64,000 nt of DNA from an uncultured Clostridia bacterium (GCA_944380775.1 CALWIP010000029.1:1-64000), one strand, 5' to 3'; counted from the first letter of the stretch, positions 45,723 through 54,332 are shown. Notes: a model not told the origin generated them from the sequence alone. A program made the numbers and translations.

Positions 45723-45751
45723 AGAGTACCACGCCGGCCCGCCTGTGTCAA
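45723..45751 (-). promoter_or_regulatory. Promoter for the phosphohexomutase gene
   Basis: On the minus strand TTGACA (45751-45746), 17-base spacer, TACTCT (45728-45723). Confidence 0.7.
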
Positions 45752-45769
45752 TAAAAGCGACAAAAAATA

Positions 45770-46237
45770 TCAAAAAAGAAAGATGATATTTGTCACGATG
45801 CCCGCCGGCGTGAGGTCAATGATGCCGTAACTGCCGCGCGCGCCGCCGAGCGCGCCCGGGTTCATCACATAAAGGCCGTCCTGGTAATCCGTCATCGGCT
45901 CGTGCGTGTGGCCGTAAAGCGCAATTTGCGCGCCGTTGCCACGGGCGGCGGATAAAAAATCATACAAGCCGTATTTTACATGATAATAGTGCCCGTGCGT
46001 ATAAAAAATAGTGTTCCCCGCCAGGGAAATGACGTTGGAATACGGCAGCGGGCAGCTCCAATCATTGTTGCCGCGCACGCCGAAAAACGCTTTTTCAGGG
46101 AATTCGCGCTGGACGGTTTCCAGTTCATCCGCGCCGTCGCCGAGGTGGATGACAGCCTCGGCGTGTTTCTGGCGGGAGACGGCCTCGCGCAAGGCCCAGA
46201 TATCGCCGTGGGTATCGGAGACGACTACAATCCGCAT
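45770..46237 (-). CDS. MJ0936/YfcE family metallophosphoesterase
   Basis: 155-residue calcineurin-like phosphodiesterase. Seen: IVVVSDTHGDIWALREAV (metal Asp/His), VIHLGDGADELE, FFGVRGNNDWSC (GNxD), FYTHGHYYHVK and IALYGHTHEPM. The longer open frame upstream is shadow; AGGAGGG fits the ATG at 46237. Close to the three small unknown genes and divergent from them. Confidence 0.93.
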   Translation of the reverse strand: MRIVVVSDTHGDIWALREAVSRQKHAEAVIHLGDGADELETVQREFPEKAFFGVRGNNDWSCPLPYSNVISLAGNTIFYTHGHYYHVKYGLYDFLSAARGNGAQIALYGHTHEPMTDYQDGLYVMNPGALGGARGSYGIIDLTPAGIVTNIIFLF

Positions 46238-46299
46238 AAAGATCCCTCCTGTGGTCTCATAAGCAGGCGCTGCATAACATATGGATAGGAAAGGTGGTG

Positions 46300-46542
46300 A
46301 TGACGATGCAAGAACAAAACGCGGCGCGGGCGCTGTGGGAAACGCTGGCACAGCGGCTGGGCGCGGAGCCCGGCGCGCTGGAGCAAAGCGCGCGCAGCGG
46401 GGATTTTTCGCAGGTGCTGGCGGGCCTGCCGCCGGAAGAAGCCGCGCGGGTGCGCAAAGTGCTCGCCGACCGGGACGCGGCGCAGAAACTGCTCGCTTCG
46501 CCGCAGGCGCAGCAGCTTTTGCGCCGCCTGCGGGGGGAATAA
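46300..46542 (+). CDS. Small unknown protein, first of a three-gene cassette
   Basis: 80 residues (MTMQEQNAARALWETLAQ...), predicted all-helical with repeated Gln, Ala and Leu, ending DRDAAQKLLASPQAQQLLRRL. GGAAAGGTGG precedes the ATG at 46300; ATG at 46306 and GTG at 46294 are alternatives. No recognised domain. Three bases before the next gene. Confidence 0.65.
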   Translation: MTMQEQNAARALWETLAQRLGAEPGALEQSARSGDFSQVLAGLPPEEAARVRKVLADRDAAQKLLASPQAQQLLRRLRGE

Positions 46543-46545
46543 GCC

Positions 46546-46989
46546 GTGGCCGGGGCGGAGGGCCTGGACCGCCTGGGCGAGCTGTTGCAGGACCCGCAGG
46601 TTGTGGAACAGCTGCGGCAGGCGGCGGCCGGGCTGCTGGGCGGGGCGCAGGCCAACGCGCCTGCGCAGGCTGCCCCGGCCGCCCAGCCGGAGGGCGGGGG
46701 CCTCGCGTCGCTGCTCTCGCAGGGCGGCGCGGCGGGGCTGGCTTCCCTTTTGGGCGGGGGCGCGCCGCAGCCCGCGGCGGACCCGGGCATGGTGCAAATG
46801 GTGGCGCGGCTCGCGCCCATCTTGGCGCGCGCGCAGCAGGACGACGACGCAACCCGTTTCTTGTATGCGCTGCGCCCGCTGCTGGGGGAAAGCCGCCAGA
46901 AAAAGCTGGATGAAGCGGTCAAGATGATGAAGCTGCTGCGCATCCTGCCGCTGCTCAAGGGGAGCGGCGCGCTGGAGAGCCTGCTCTAG
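46546..46989 (+). CDS. Unknown protein, second of the cassette
   Basis: 147 residues, GTG start. Seen: a helical N-terminus with RLGELLQDPQVVEQLRQAA, echoing the DxxxxxxLL / QxxQLL style of the first gene product, a Gly/Ala/Pro linker, and a helical C-terminus FLYALRPLLGESRQKKLDEAV followed by MKLLRILPLLKG. No membrane segment and no recognised family. Stop is TAG. Confidence 0.65.
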   Translation: MAGAEGLDRLGELLQDPQVVEQLRQAAAGLLGGAQANAPAQAAPAAQPEGGGLASLLSQGGAAGLASLLGGGAPQPAADPGMVQMVARLAPILARAQQDDDATRFLYALRPLLGESRQKKLDEAVKMMKLLRILPLLKGSGALESLL

Positions 46990-47001
46990 GGGGGAGAAGC
47001 A

Positions 47002-47355
47002 ATGCCGGGAAACGAACAGCCGAGCATGGACCAGCTGCAGCAGGAAGCGGCGCGGCGCGTGCAGGAGATGCAGGCCCGGGCGCGGCGCGCGGCGGGCCTG
47101 GACGGCAAAAAGCCGCCGGAGCCGGGGAAGCCGCCCGCCCCCAGGGAAAAGGAGGAGAAGGCCGCAGCCCCAGAAGCGCCCCCGGGCCCGCCCGCCCCAA
47201 GCCGGCCGCCGGAGCCGCCAAAGCCTGCGCCTGCGGTGTGGGACGCGCTGCTCCAGGACCGCGAGCGCACGATGATCCTCATGCTGGTGCTGATCCTTTC
47301 GGCGGAAAAGGCGGATGCGGGGCTGATCCTCGCGCTGATGTATCTGGCGCAGTGA
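47002..47355 (+). CDS. Unknown protein with Pro-rich linker and hydrophobic C-terminus, third of the cassette
   Basis: 117 residues: an amphipathic N-terminal helix (QLQQEAARRVQEMQARARRA), a Pro/Glu-rich linker (about 35-75), and a C-terminal segment RTMILMLVLILSAEKADAGL plus ILALMYLAQ that could be a membrane anchor or buried helix. GGGGGGAGAAGC precedes the ATG. All three cassette genes are closely spaced and end in a terminator, so they probably make one complex. Confidence 0.65.
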   Translation: MPGNEQPSMDQLQQEAARRVQEMQARARRAAGLDGKKPPEPGKPPAPREKEEKAAAPEAPPGPPAPSRPPEPPKPAPAVWDALLQDRERTMILMLVLILSAEKADAGLILALMYLAQ

Positions 47356-47360
47356 GCGGC

Positions 47361-47386
47361 GGGCCGGGGGTTCCCGGCCCGTTTTT
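47361..47386 (+). terminator. Terminator after the three-gene cassette
   Basis: GGGCCGGG / CCCGGCCC with a 4-base loop, then GTTTTT. Confidence 0.9.
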
Positions 47387-47393
47387 GCGCGCT

Positions 47394-48236
47394 TCAGCCG
47401 TCCCCGCGGGATATAAGCAGCGGGTAAAGTTCCGCCTTGCGGTGGCCGGAAAGCTGCGCGGCCCAGCGTGCGGCGCGGGACGCGGGTTCGCCCTGCTGCA
47501 TGCGTTCGCGGGCGAGGGCGGCGGCTTCCTCCAGCGTCATGGCGGGGCGGTCCGGTTCCGGCGGCGCGCCCTCCACCACGAGGACGAATTCCCCCCGCGC
47601 GCCGCCGTCCCGGTAGCGGCCGCACGCTTCGCCGAGCGTGGTGCGCCACACCTCCTCGTGGAGTTTGGTGAGCTCGCGTGCAAGCGCGACGCGCCGGTCC
47701 GCGCCGAACGCGGCGGCGAGATCTTCCAGCGTCTGCGCGAGTTTATGCGGCGCTTCATAGAAGATCATTGTGCGGCGCTCGCCTAAAAGCTGGTCCAAAT
47801 GTTCGCGGCGGTTTTTGCGGTTGACGCTCAAAAAACCTTCGAACGTAAAGCGGCCGGAGGGCAGGCCGGAGAGCGCGAGCGCGGTGACGGCCGCGCTGGG
47901 GCCCGGCACGCAGGTGACGGGGATGCCGCGCGCGGCGCAGAGCGCGACGAGGTCCTCGCCGGGGTCCGAGATGGCGGGCATGCCGGCGTCGGTGACAAGC
48001 GCGGCGTTTTCCCCGGCGGCGAGCCGGGCGCAAATGACCTCGCCGCGTTCGCGTTTATTGTGTTCAAAATAGCTGACCATCGGCTTATGCAGTCCGAGGT
48101 GGTTGAGCAGCTTCCCGGTGACGCGGGTGTCCTCGGCGGCGATGAAATCGGCCTGCGCGAGGGCTTCGGCGGCGCGGGGAGAGAGGTCGCCGAGGTTGCC
48201 GAGCGGCGTGCCGACGACGGTCAACGTTCCGGGCAT
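47394..48236 (-). CDS. rsmI: 16S rRNA (cytidine-1402-2'-O)-methyltransferase
   Basis: 280-residue tetrapyrrole-methylase-fold RNA methyltransferase. Seen: LTVVGTPLGNLGDLSPRAAEAL, FIAAEDTRVTGKLLNHLG, SYFEHNKRER, LVTDAGMPAISDPGEDLVALC, VPGPSAAVTALALSGLP, FEGFLSVNRKNRREHL and FYEAPHKLAQTLEDL. The ATG at 48236 follows AAAGGAGG and overlaps trmN6-like by 16 bases. Matches the Bacillus yabC position. Confidence 0.96.
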   Translation of the reverse strand: MPGTLTVVGTPLGNLGDLSPRAAEALAQADFIAAEDTRVTGKLLNHLGLHKPMVSYFEHNKRERGEVICARLAAGENAALVTDAGMPAISDPGEDLVALCAARGIPVTCVPGPSAAVTALALSGLPSGRFTFEGFLSVNRKNRREHLDQLLGERRTMIFYEAPHKLAQTLEDLAAAFGADRRVALARELTKLHEEVWRTTLGEACGRYRDGGARGEFVLVVEGAPPEPDRPAMTLEEAAALARERMQQGEPASRAARWAAQLSGHRKAELYPLLISRGDG

Positions 48237-48964
48237 GAGGGCTCCTCCTTTTGATATCCTTGATAGATTTCCTCCCATTCGGGGGAATCGGCCCCGCCCT
48301 GCGGCAGGAGCAGCGGCGGTTCCACGCGCAGGCCGGGTTTCCCGCCGCGCAGGGATTCCAGCAGGAAAAGGCGCGGCGCGCTGGCGGCGTCCTTTTGGAC
48401 AAACCGCAGGCGTTTGGGTTCTAACCCGGATTCATGCAGGGCGGTCAAAATACCGCAAAGGCGGTCCGGGCGCTGGCAGAGGAAAAAACGGCCGCCCCAG
48501 CGCAGGGACGCAGCGGCTGCCCGGGCAATCTCCGGGAAAGGGCAGGCTTCCTGCCGGGCGAGGCGGCGCGGCAGGAGGGGGCTCTGCGGCCCGGAACCGG
48601 CGGGGAAATACGGCGGGTTGCAGGCAATGCGGTCAAAGCGGCCGCGGCGGTCCGCAGCGGGAAAATCGCGCAGGTCTCCCGGCCAAATTTCAATTTGCCA
48701 AAGGCCGCTTTTCCGCACGGATTGTTCCAGCAGGCGGCAGGCGTCCGCTTGCTGCTCAATGGCAAAGACGCGGGCGGGCGCGCCGCGCACGCACCAAAGC
48801 ACGGGGATGGCGCCGCAGCCGGAGCCGAACTCCGCGCAGCATTCGCCGTCTTTGGGTTGGGAAAACCAGGCCAGGAGGAGCGTGTCGGTTGTAAAGCGGT
48901 ATGCCGGCGTGGTGAACACGCCCGCGGGACCGAGCGGTTCCCAGCGTTCTTCTGCGGGATGCAA
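48221..48964 (-). CDS. TrmN6/YfiC-like tRNA (adenine-N6)-methyltransferase family protein
   Basis: 247-residue SAM methyltransferase related to YabB/TrmN6. Seen: FTTDTLLLAWFSQPKDGECCAEFGSGCGAIP (SAM site) and the adenine-N6 signature FDRIACNPPYFP. It starts with TTG (48964) 7 bases after GGAGGGGG, a rare start; the first Met alternative would remove conserved residues. In Bacillus, yabB sits next to yabC as here. Confidence 0.88.
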   Translation of the reverse strand: MHPAEERWEPLGPAGVFTTPAYRFTTDTLLLAWFSQPKDGECCAEFGSGCGAIPVLWCVRGAPARVFAIEQQADACRLLEQSVRKSGLWQIEIWPGDLRDFPAADRRGRFDRIACNPPYFPAGSGPQSPLLPRRLARQEACPFPEIARAAAASLRWGGRFFLCQRPDRLCGILTALHESGLEPKRLRFVQKDAASAPRLFLLESLRGGKPGLRVEPPLLLPQGGADSPEWEEIYQGYQKEEPSCPER

Positions 48965-48981
48965 AGGATCGCCCCCTCCGG

Positions 48982-49019
48982 AAAAATTTAAGGCGGAGCC
49001 GAAGCAGCCCCGCCTTAAA
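48982..49019 (-). terminator. Terminator after the ferredoxin gene
   Basis: TTTAAGGCGG / CCGCCTTAAA stem with TTTTT at its minus-strand exit; it isolates the ferredoxin transcript from trmN6-like. Confidence 0.85.
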
Positions 49020-49039
49020 AGAAAAAACTGGAATGTGTC

Positions 49040-49210
49040 TTACCCCTGAACCGGAGCGCCTACCGGGCAAACATTCGCGCAAGAACCGCACTCGGTGCAG
49101 AGATCAGGATTGATGACGTACTTGCTGTCGCCCTCGGAGATCGCTTCCACCGGGCACTCCGCCGCGCACGCGCCGCAGGAAATGCACTCGTCGCTGATTA
49201 CATATGCCAT
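49040..49210 (-). CDS. 2[4Fe-4S] ferredoxin
   Basis: 56-residue clostridial-type ferredoxin, an electron carrier. Both cluster motifs are complete: CISCGACAAECP (9-20) and CTECGSCANVCP (38-49). TTTGGAGG precedes the ATG. Single-gene transcript: promoter at 49324-49351 and terminator at 48982-49019. It interrupts the otherwise Bacillus-like yaaT-yabB order. Confidence 0.97.
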   Translation of the reverse strand: MAYVISDECISCGACAAECPVEAISEGDSKYVINPDLCTECGSCANVCPVGAPVQG

Positions 49211-49323
49211 GTTACAAACACCTCCAAATCATTTCATCAAAGGATGAACCCTTTGACTTCTCCTTTTGCAAACGCCCGCAAACGGACGCCGGAAAAACCG
49301 CGCCGGCGGCCTTTCCTGGCCTT

Positions 49324-49351
49324 ATTATATCATAGTTTTCAAAAAATGCAA
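49324..49351 (-). promoter_or_regulatory. Promoter for the ferredoxin gene
   Basis: On the minus strand TTGCAT (49351-49346), 16-base spacer, TATAAT (49329-49324). The 5' leader is about 105 bases. The rest of 49211-49483 shows no gene. Confidence 0.75.
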
Positions 49352-49483
49352 CTATTTTTAAATCGCGCCTTCGGCCTCCTGACGCCGGCCTTCCCGCGGT
49401 GCGGAACGGTTCTTCTTGCGCCCGCGGCCGAACTGGCTGTGCAACACACATGGCCTGGGTGTCCGCTCCTGCGGAGGGCACGC

Positions 49484-50305
49484 TCAGCTTTGCTGGTTCC
49501 TCACGCGGCTGACGTCGCGGACATGGTAAACAGACGGCGCGGCGTCCGGCGCTTTGTCGAGCCGGACCTTGAGCATGCCCGTGAGCAGGCTCTGCTCCAC
49601 CACGACCCCGCGGCCGTCCGGCGTCATGACCGCGGCGTTGACCTTTGGCGTCCGGCGCAGCAAATCGACATACGCATCGTGCTCATATTTCAGGCAGCAC
49701 ATCAGCCGCCCGCACGCCCCGGAGATCTTCACCGGGTTGAGCGAGAGGTTCTGCTCCTTCGCCATCTTGATCGACACCGGCTGGAACCCGCCCAGAAACG
49801 TCGAGCAGCAGAACGGCCGCCCGCAAATCCCCAAACCGCCGAGCATCTTCGCCTCGTCGCGCACGCCGATCTGCCGCAGCTCGATGCGCGTGCGGAAAAC
49901 CGACGCCAGGTCTTTCACCAGTTCGCGGAAATCCACGCGCCCGTCGGCGGTGAAATAAAACAGGATTTTGCTGTTGTCAAACGTATATTCCACGTCCACG
50001 AGCTTCATTTCCAGCTTGTGGGCCGCTATTTTCTTGTTGCAAATCTCAAACGCGTTCTTTTCGCGCAGGCGGTTTTCCGCGACTTTTTTCAGATCTTCTT
50101 TGGTTGCGCGCCGGATCAATTTCTTGAGCGGCTGCACAATCGACGCGTCGGACACCTCGCGGTTTTCCATCGCGACCTCGCCGCATTCAATCCCGCGCGC
50201 CGTCTCAACGACGACCATGTTCCCCTTTTTCAACGCTTCTCCGGCGGGGTCAAAATAATAGACCTTCCCGACGTTCTTGAACCGCACGCCTACTACTTCG
50301 GCCAT
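49484..50305 (-). CDS. ricT: RicT/YaaT (PSP1 family) protein
   Basis: 273 residues. In Bacillus, RicT belongs to the RicAFT (Y) complex that carries Fe-S clusters and promotes RNase Y processing and Spo0A activation. Seen: GVRFKNVGKVYYFDP, the PSP1 domain (IVQPLKKLIRRATKEDLKK), and the two Cys clusters GGLGICGRPFCCSTFLGGF and SGACGRLMCCLKYEHDAY. AGGAGG precedes the ATG. RicA and RicF are not in the window. Confidence 0.95.
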   Translation of the reverse strand: MAEVVGVRFKNVGKVYYFDPAGEALKKGNMVVVETARGIECGEVAMENREVSDASIVQPLKKLIRRATKEDLKKVAENRLREKNAFEICNKKIAAHKLEMKLVDVEYTFDNSKILFYFTADGRVDFRELVKDLASVFRTRIELRQIGVRDEAKMLGGLGICGRPFCCSTFLGGFQPVSIKMAKEQNLSLNPVKISGACGRLMCCLKYEHDAYVDLLRRTPKVNAAVMTPDGRGVVVEQSLLTGMLKVRLDKAPDAAPSVYHVRDVSRVRNQQS

Positions 50306-50514
50306 ATCTTCCTCCTGTCTCTTGTGATTTTGAATCGCTGCGCTCCCTCGGATCCGGTTTTTCCGTTTTATTGGGATTTTCCGATTCGGATGGATGAGCT
50401 TTTTTTGTTTCTAACCCAGAGTGGATTTTTTTATGACGCCGGTTTCCTTATCATCACCCTGGGCTTTCTTGTTTTTTCTTGATTCCGCGCATTTCCGGTT
50501 GCTTCCCCCGGAGA

Positions 50515-51510
50515 TTACCGGCCCGCCGCCCGGCGCAGGGAAATGCAGACGCAGGTGGCGAGCAGCGCCGTGTTCGCGTTGCGGTCCACCGCGCGGCGCG
50601 CGCCGGAAACCGCCTCATAGGCCCGCATCAGCCGTTCGCGGGTCAGCGCGGCGGCGAATTCCGCCGCGTCAGAGCCGGGCAGCAGCGCTTCCCCGCCCGC
50701 CCGCAGCACGCAGGCGTCCCGCAGCAGGCGGCAGAGGCGGTCCAGCACTGCGCGCAGCAATTCCCGGTCCTGCGCAAGGGGCGCGGCAGTTTTCACAAGC
50801 GGGAACTCCCCCGGCTCCAGCGCCGCGCGCAGCATCTGCGGCGCGAGCAGCGCAGCCTCCGGCCGGCCGGCGTCCGCCGTGCCTTCCAGGGCCTCCAGCG
50901 CGCGGCCGACGTTCCCGCCCCATTCCGCGGCGGCGGCCCGCAGGGCCTCTTCCGGGCGGTCCGGGAGGCGCTCCCGCAAAACGCGCGCCGCGTCTTCAAG
51001 CGGGGGCGGCGCAAGCCGAAGGATCCGCGCCCGCGAGCGCACCGTCGGCAGCAGCGCCGCTGCGGAAGCGCAGGTGAGCACGAAGCAGACGCGCGGCGGC
51101 GGCTCCTCCAGGATTTTGAGCAGCGCGTTCTGCGCCTGCTCGGACATGCTTTCCGCGCGGAAGAGCAGGTAGAGCTTCCAAGCGCCCTCGTTGGGGCGGA
51201 TATATGCGTCCCGGCGCAAAAAACGGATGGTCTCCACGTGGAACTACCGCGCCGCCGCGCCGCCGCTGGCCGTGAACAGGTCCGGGTGGGAACCGGCTTC
51301 TACCTTCCGGCAGGCCGCGCAGGTTCCGCAGGGCTTTTCGCCCTCGCCCAGGCACAACGCGGCGGCCGCGAAGATGCGCGCAAGCGTGCGCTTCCCGCTG
51401 CCCGCGGGGCCTTCCAGCACCAGGGCATGCGGCAGCCGGCCGGCCCGCAGCGCCTCTTGCAGCGCGCCGGCGGCCGCCTGGTTCCCCGCAAAGTCAGAGA
51501 AGCGCAGCAT
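50515..51510 (-). pseudogene. holB: DNA polymerase III subunit delta' with an in-frame amber codon
   Basis: One open frame of 331 sense codons interrupted by TAG at 51246-51244 (codon 89). Before it: N-terminal AAA+ part with FAGNQAAAGALQEALRAG, P-loop GPAGSGKRTLARIF and zinc Cys PCGTCAACRKV. After it, in the same frame: FHVETIRFLRRDAYIRPNE, QAQNALLKILEEPPPR (sensor/Arg-finger area) and the C-terminal clamp-loader domain. The context GGAAAR-stop-FHV suggests TAG replaces a Ser codon (TCG). No ribosome-binding site precedes the GTG at 51237, so the second part is not an independent gene. Nonsense mutation, read-through or a base-call error are all possible. Confidence 0.85.
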
Positions 51511-51515
51511 GCGGA

Positions 51516-51833
51516 TTAGACCTTTTCAAACCGGTCGACGTTCAAAACAAAGATCGTCGCGCCGCCCACGGTGACCTCCACCGGGAACGAGGAGTACATC
51601 CCCACGTCCATCGTGCCGGGGATGAGCTGCGTGCGGCGGCTGCTGTTCGCCGCGATGATTTGGATGACGTCGTCCACCTTGTCGTCCGCCACGCCGGTGA
51701 TGAACGTGGTGTTGCCGGCCTTCAAAAATCCGCCGGTGGTCGCGAGCTTCGTGGTGGAATATCCTTTTTTGGTCATTGCCGCGGAGACCGCGGAGCTGTC
51801 GTCGTTGTTGACAATGGCGAATACCAGTTTCAT
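51516..51833 (-). CDS. darA: Cyclic-di-AMP receptor, DarA/PstA family
   Basis: 105-residue PII-like trimeric protein binding c-di-AMP. Seen: MKLVFAIVNNDDSSAVSAAM, TTKLATTGGFLKAGNTTFI (ligand-binding loop), GVADDKVDDVIQII and PVEVTVGGATIFVLNVDRF. AGGAGGG precedes the ATG. Its position next to holB and the speA-like gene matches Bacillus yaaQ. Confidence 0.96.
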   Translation of the reverse strand: MKLVFAIVNNDDSSAVSAAMTKKGYSTTKLATTGGFLKAGNTTFITGVADDKVDDVIQIIAANSSRRTQLIPGTMDVGMYSSFPVEVTVGGATIFVLNVDRFEKV

Positions 51834-51906
51834 GGGATTTCCCTCCTAATGAAATGGAATTTTGGAATATAGAGATGAGGGGGACCGTCCGGCCTCCCAA
51901 TTTTAT

Positions 51907-53235
51907 TTATTGTAGCACTTTTATGGACAAAAAGCCAGACCTGGAAAGGAACTCTGCACATTCTGCCGTAATTTTTTCTCCCGGCATCACAAGCGGGACG
52001 CCCGGCGGGCACGGGCAGGCGGCTTCTCCGGCGACGCGCCCCACCGCTTCCAGCGGGGGGACGGCCTCCTGCGGGGCGAGCAGCGCCTCGCGCGGGGAGC
52101 AGGCGGCGGGCGGCAGCGGCGGCAGGCTGGGCGCGGGCGGCGGGGCGTTCCCCGCAGGCAGCGTTGCAATGGCGCGCGCCAGGCGGGCGAAATCCTCCTC
52201 GCGGTTCCACGGCGACGGCAGCAGGATGACGGCGCTCGCGTCCGCGTGCTCCGGTTCTACGCCGCACCGGCGCAGGTGGGCGGCGGCTTCCTCGCCAGAA
52301 AGGCCGTTTTCCGCCGTGACCAGCGTCAGCCGGGTGGGATCGCGCAGGCCGCGCGGCTGCGGGAACCCGCGCTGCGCCGCCAGCTGCGCAAGGGACGCGG
52401 CGCGGTCCTCCAGCGCGGCGAAAGCGGCTTTCCCGTGTTGGGCGAGCCACTCGCGCGCAAGGTCGAGCGACGCCATCGTCAGGTAAGAGGGGCTTGTAGA
52501 GCCAAACAGCGCCATGGCGGATTTTACCCAGCCCGCAAACGCGGGGTCCGCAATTTGCAGCCAAGCGCCGCCCGTGAGCACGGGTAGCGTCTTGTGCGCG
52601 GAGCAGGCCGTCATGGACGCGCCGAGCGAAAGGGGGTGCAGGTCCCGCCGGGTAAAGCGCAGGTGCGTGCCGTGCGCGTTGTCCACCAGCAGCGGGACGC
52701 CGGCGGCGCGGCATACCGCCGCGATGGCGGGGATGTCGCTGAGCACGCCGGAGTAATCCGGGCTGGTGAGGTACACGCACGCCGCGTGCGGATGCTCCCG
52801 CAGCGCCTGTTCCACCCCGGCGGCAGGGATGCGCCCAGGCAGGCCCGGCCCCGCGCTGCCGTCCGGGAGGACCCAGACCGGCGTCAAACCGAGCAGCGCC
52901 ATCGCGTTGACGGCGCTGCGGTGGACAGTCCGCCCGGCGATTACCTCCCCGCCGCGCGGCGCGGCGAGCCGCAGCATGGCCTGGATGCACAGCGTGCAGC
53001 CGCCCGCTGAGAAAAGCGTGCGCGCCGCCCCGAAGAGCCGTGCGGCCTCCTGCTCCGCCGCGAGGATCGGCCCCGAAGCTTCATACAAGCTGTCGGTGTC
53101 CGGCAGTTCCGTGAAGTCGAGCCGGAACAATTCCGGCGGGAGGGCCTGTGGGTTGCCCTTGTGCCCCGGCGTGTGGAACGGCGCGCGCCCGGCCGCCGCG
53201 TGGCGCAGCAGCGCCTCAAAGAGCGGCGCGCTCAC
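51907..53235 (-). CDS. Orn/Lys/Arg decarboxylase family PLP enzyme (YaaO/SpeA-like)
   Basis: 442 residues. Seen: APFHTPGHKGNP at the N-terminus (family hallmark TPGHKxG), FSAGGCTLCIQAMLRL, VYLTSPDYSGVLSDI, VDNAHGTHL and the PLP-Lys site TACSAHKTLPVLTGGAWL. C-terminal domain with the Pro/Ala-rich linker. GTG start overlapping the alcohol dehydrogenase stop. The substrate (arginine, lysine or ornithine) is not readable. Bacillus yaaO lies at the equivalent place, but tmk, usually between it and darA, is absent. Confidence 0.9.
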   Translation of the reverse strand: MSAPLFEALLRHAAAGRAPFHTPGHKGNPQALPPELFRLDFTELPDTDSLYEASGPILAAEQEAARLFGAARTLFSAGGCTLCIQAMLRLAAPRGGEVIAGRTVHRSAVNAMALLGLTPVWVLPDGSAGPGLPGRIPAAGVEQALREHPHAACVYLTSPDYSGVLSDIPAIAAVCRAAGVPLLVDNAHGTHLRFTRRDLHPLSLGASMTACSAHKTLPVLTGGAWLQIADPAFAGWVKSAMALFGSTSPSYLTMASLDLAREWLAQHGKAAFAALEDRAASLAQLAAQRGFPQPRGLRDPTRLTLVTAENGLSGEEAAAHLRRCGVEPEHADASAVILLPSPWNREEDFARLARAIATLPAGNAPPPAPSLPPLPPAACSPREALLAPQEAVPPLEAVGRVAGEAACPCPPGVPLVMPGEKITAECAEFLSRSGFLSIKVLQ

Positions 53236-54332
53236 AGAAACAGGGCGCGGAACAGCCGGACCCCCTCCTGGGCGGAGCAGCCGCCCGGCACGTTGCGGTA
53301 GTGCTTGAGGTTCTCAAACCGGGGGAGCAGCGCGTCGATGCGCTCCGCCGGGATCTTCGGCAGGGGCCGGTTGAGAACACTGAGCATGCTCATCCATTCT
53401 TCGCGGGAAAGGCCTGCCGCATCAAGGTACGCTTGAGCACGCTCGGGCGTATACTTTTCGGCACGCTCCAGCAGGGCGGGGAGAAATGCGGCGCATGCGC
53501 GCCCGTGCGGGACGCCGTACTCCTCGGTGAGCACATAGCCGTAGGGGTGCGGGTAGGCCGTGCCGGTTTCGTTGAGCACGAGCCCGGCCCAAAGCGACGC
53601 CTCATACAGCGCGGCGTGGGCGCGCGGGGTCAATTCCGCGCCGTGCGCGAGCGCAGACAGTTCCCGGCAGAGCACAGGCAGCGCCTGGCGCGCGTACGCC
53701 GCGGGCGTCTCTCCGCAGAGGGGGGACAAAAATCCTTCGGTGGCGTGGGAAAGCGCGTCCAAACCGGTGGAAACGGTCACCGCGCGGGGCAGCAGATAGG
53801 TGTAGCGCGGGTCCGCGAACGAAAGCGCCGCATAGAGGTCCGGGTGGGAGACGCCGCGCTTGCGGCCCGTGGGGTCCGTGATGACCGCCGTGGGCGTCAC
53901 CTCGCTGCCGGTGCCGCTGGTGGTGCCCACAAGGGCGGTGGGCAGCGGGCGGTTTTTCCAGGCCAGCGCAAAAAGATCCTGCCATGGCATGCCGGGGTTT
54001 GCGGCCAGCGCCGCAATGGCCTTAGCCGCGTCGAGCGGGGAACCGCCGCCGATGCCCAGAATGAAGGCCGCGCCCATTTCCCGCGCGAGCGCCGCGCCCC
54101 TCTCACAGCTTTCATAGCTCGGGTTTTCGCCAATCTCCTGGTACGCGCGGTATGAAATGCCGTTCTGCTCCAGCGCGCGGGTTACGTCGTCCCACGCGCC
54201 GCAGAGCCGCGCGGAACGCGCCCCGGTGACGATGAGGCAGGAACCGCCCAGGCCGGCGAGCAGCTTGGCGTTGCGCGCAACGGCGTCTTCGCCGCCCAGC
54301 ACGCGCACCGGCATATAACATTGAAAACTCAT
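53232..54332 (-). CDS. Iron-containing alcohol dehydrogenase family protein
   Basis: 366 residues. Seen: NAD region FILGIGGGSPLDAAKAIAAL, TTSGTGSEVTPTAVITD, and metal ligands in LPRAVTVSTGLDALSHATEG, YPHPYGYVLTEEYGVPHGRACA. The start at 54332 follows AAGGAGG; the longer frame is shadow. The first His in the usual AxxDAxxHxxE is kept. Coupled to the decarboxylase by a GTGA overlap. Substrate unknown. Confidence 0.92.
   Translation of the reverse strand: MSFQCYMPVRVLGGEDAVARNAKLLAGLGGSCLIVTGARSARLCGAWDDVTRALEQNGISYRAYQEIGENPSYESCERGAALAREMGAAFILGIGGGSPLDAAKAIAALAANPGMPWQDLFALAWKNRPLPTALVGTTSGTGSEVTPTAVITDPTGRKRGVSHPDLYAALSFADPRYTYLLPRAVTVSTGLDALSHATEGFLSPLCGETPAAYARQALPVLCRELSALAHGAELTPRAHAALYEASLWAGLVLNETGTAYPHPYGYVLTEEYGVPHGRACAAFLPALLERAEKYTPERAQAYLDAAGLSREEWMSMLSVLNRPLPKIPAERIDALLPRFENLKHYRNVPGGCSAQEGVRLFRALFL

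Noticed and set aside
50515..51237. C-terminal holB part as an independent gene
   Set aside because: The GTG at 51237 lacks a ribosome-binding site, and the frame continues exactly from the N-terminal part.
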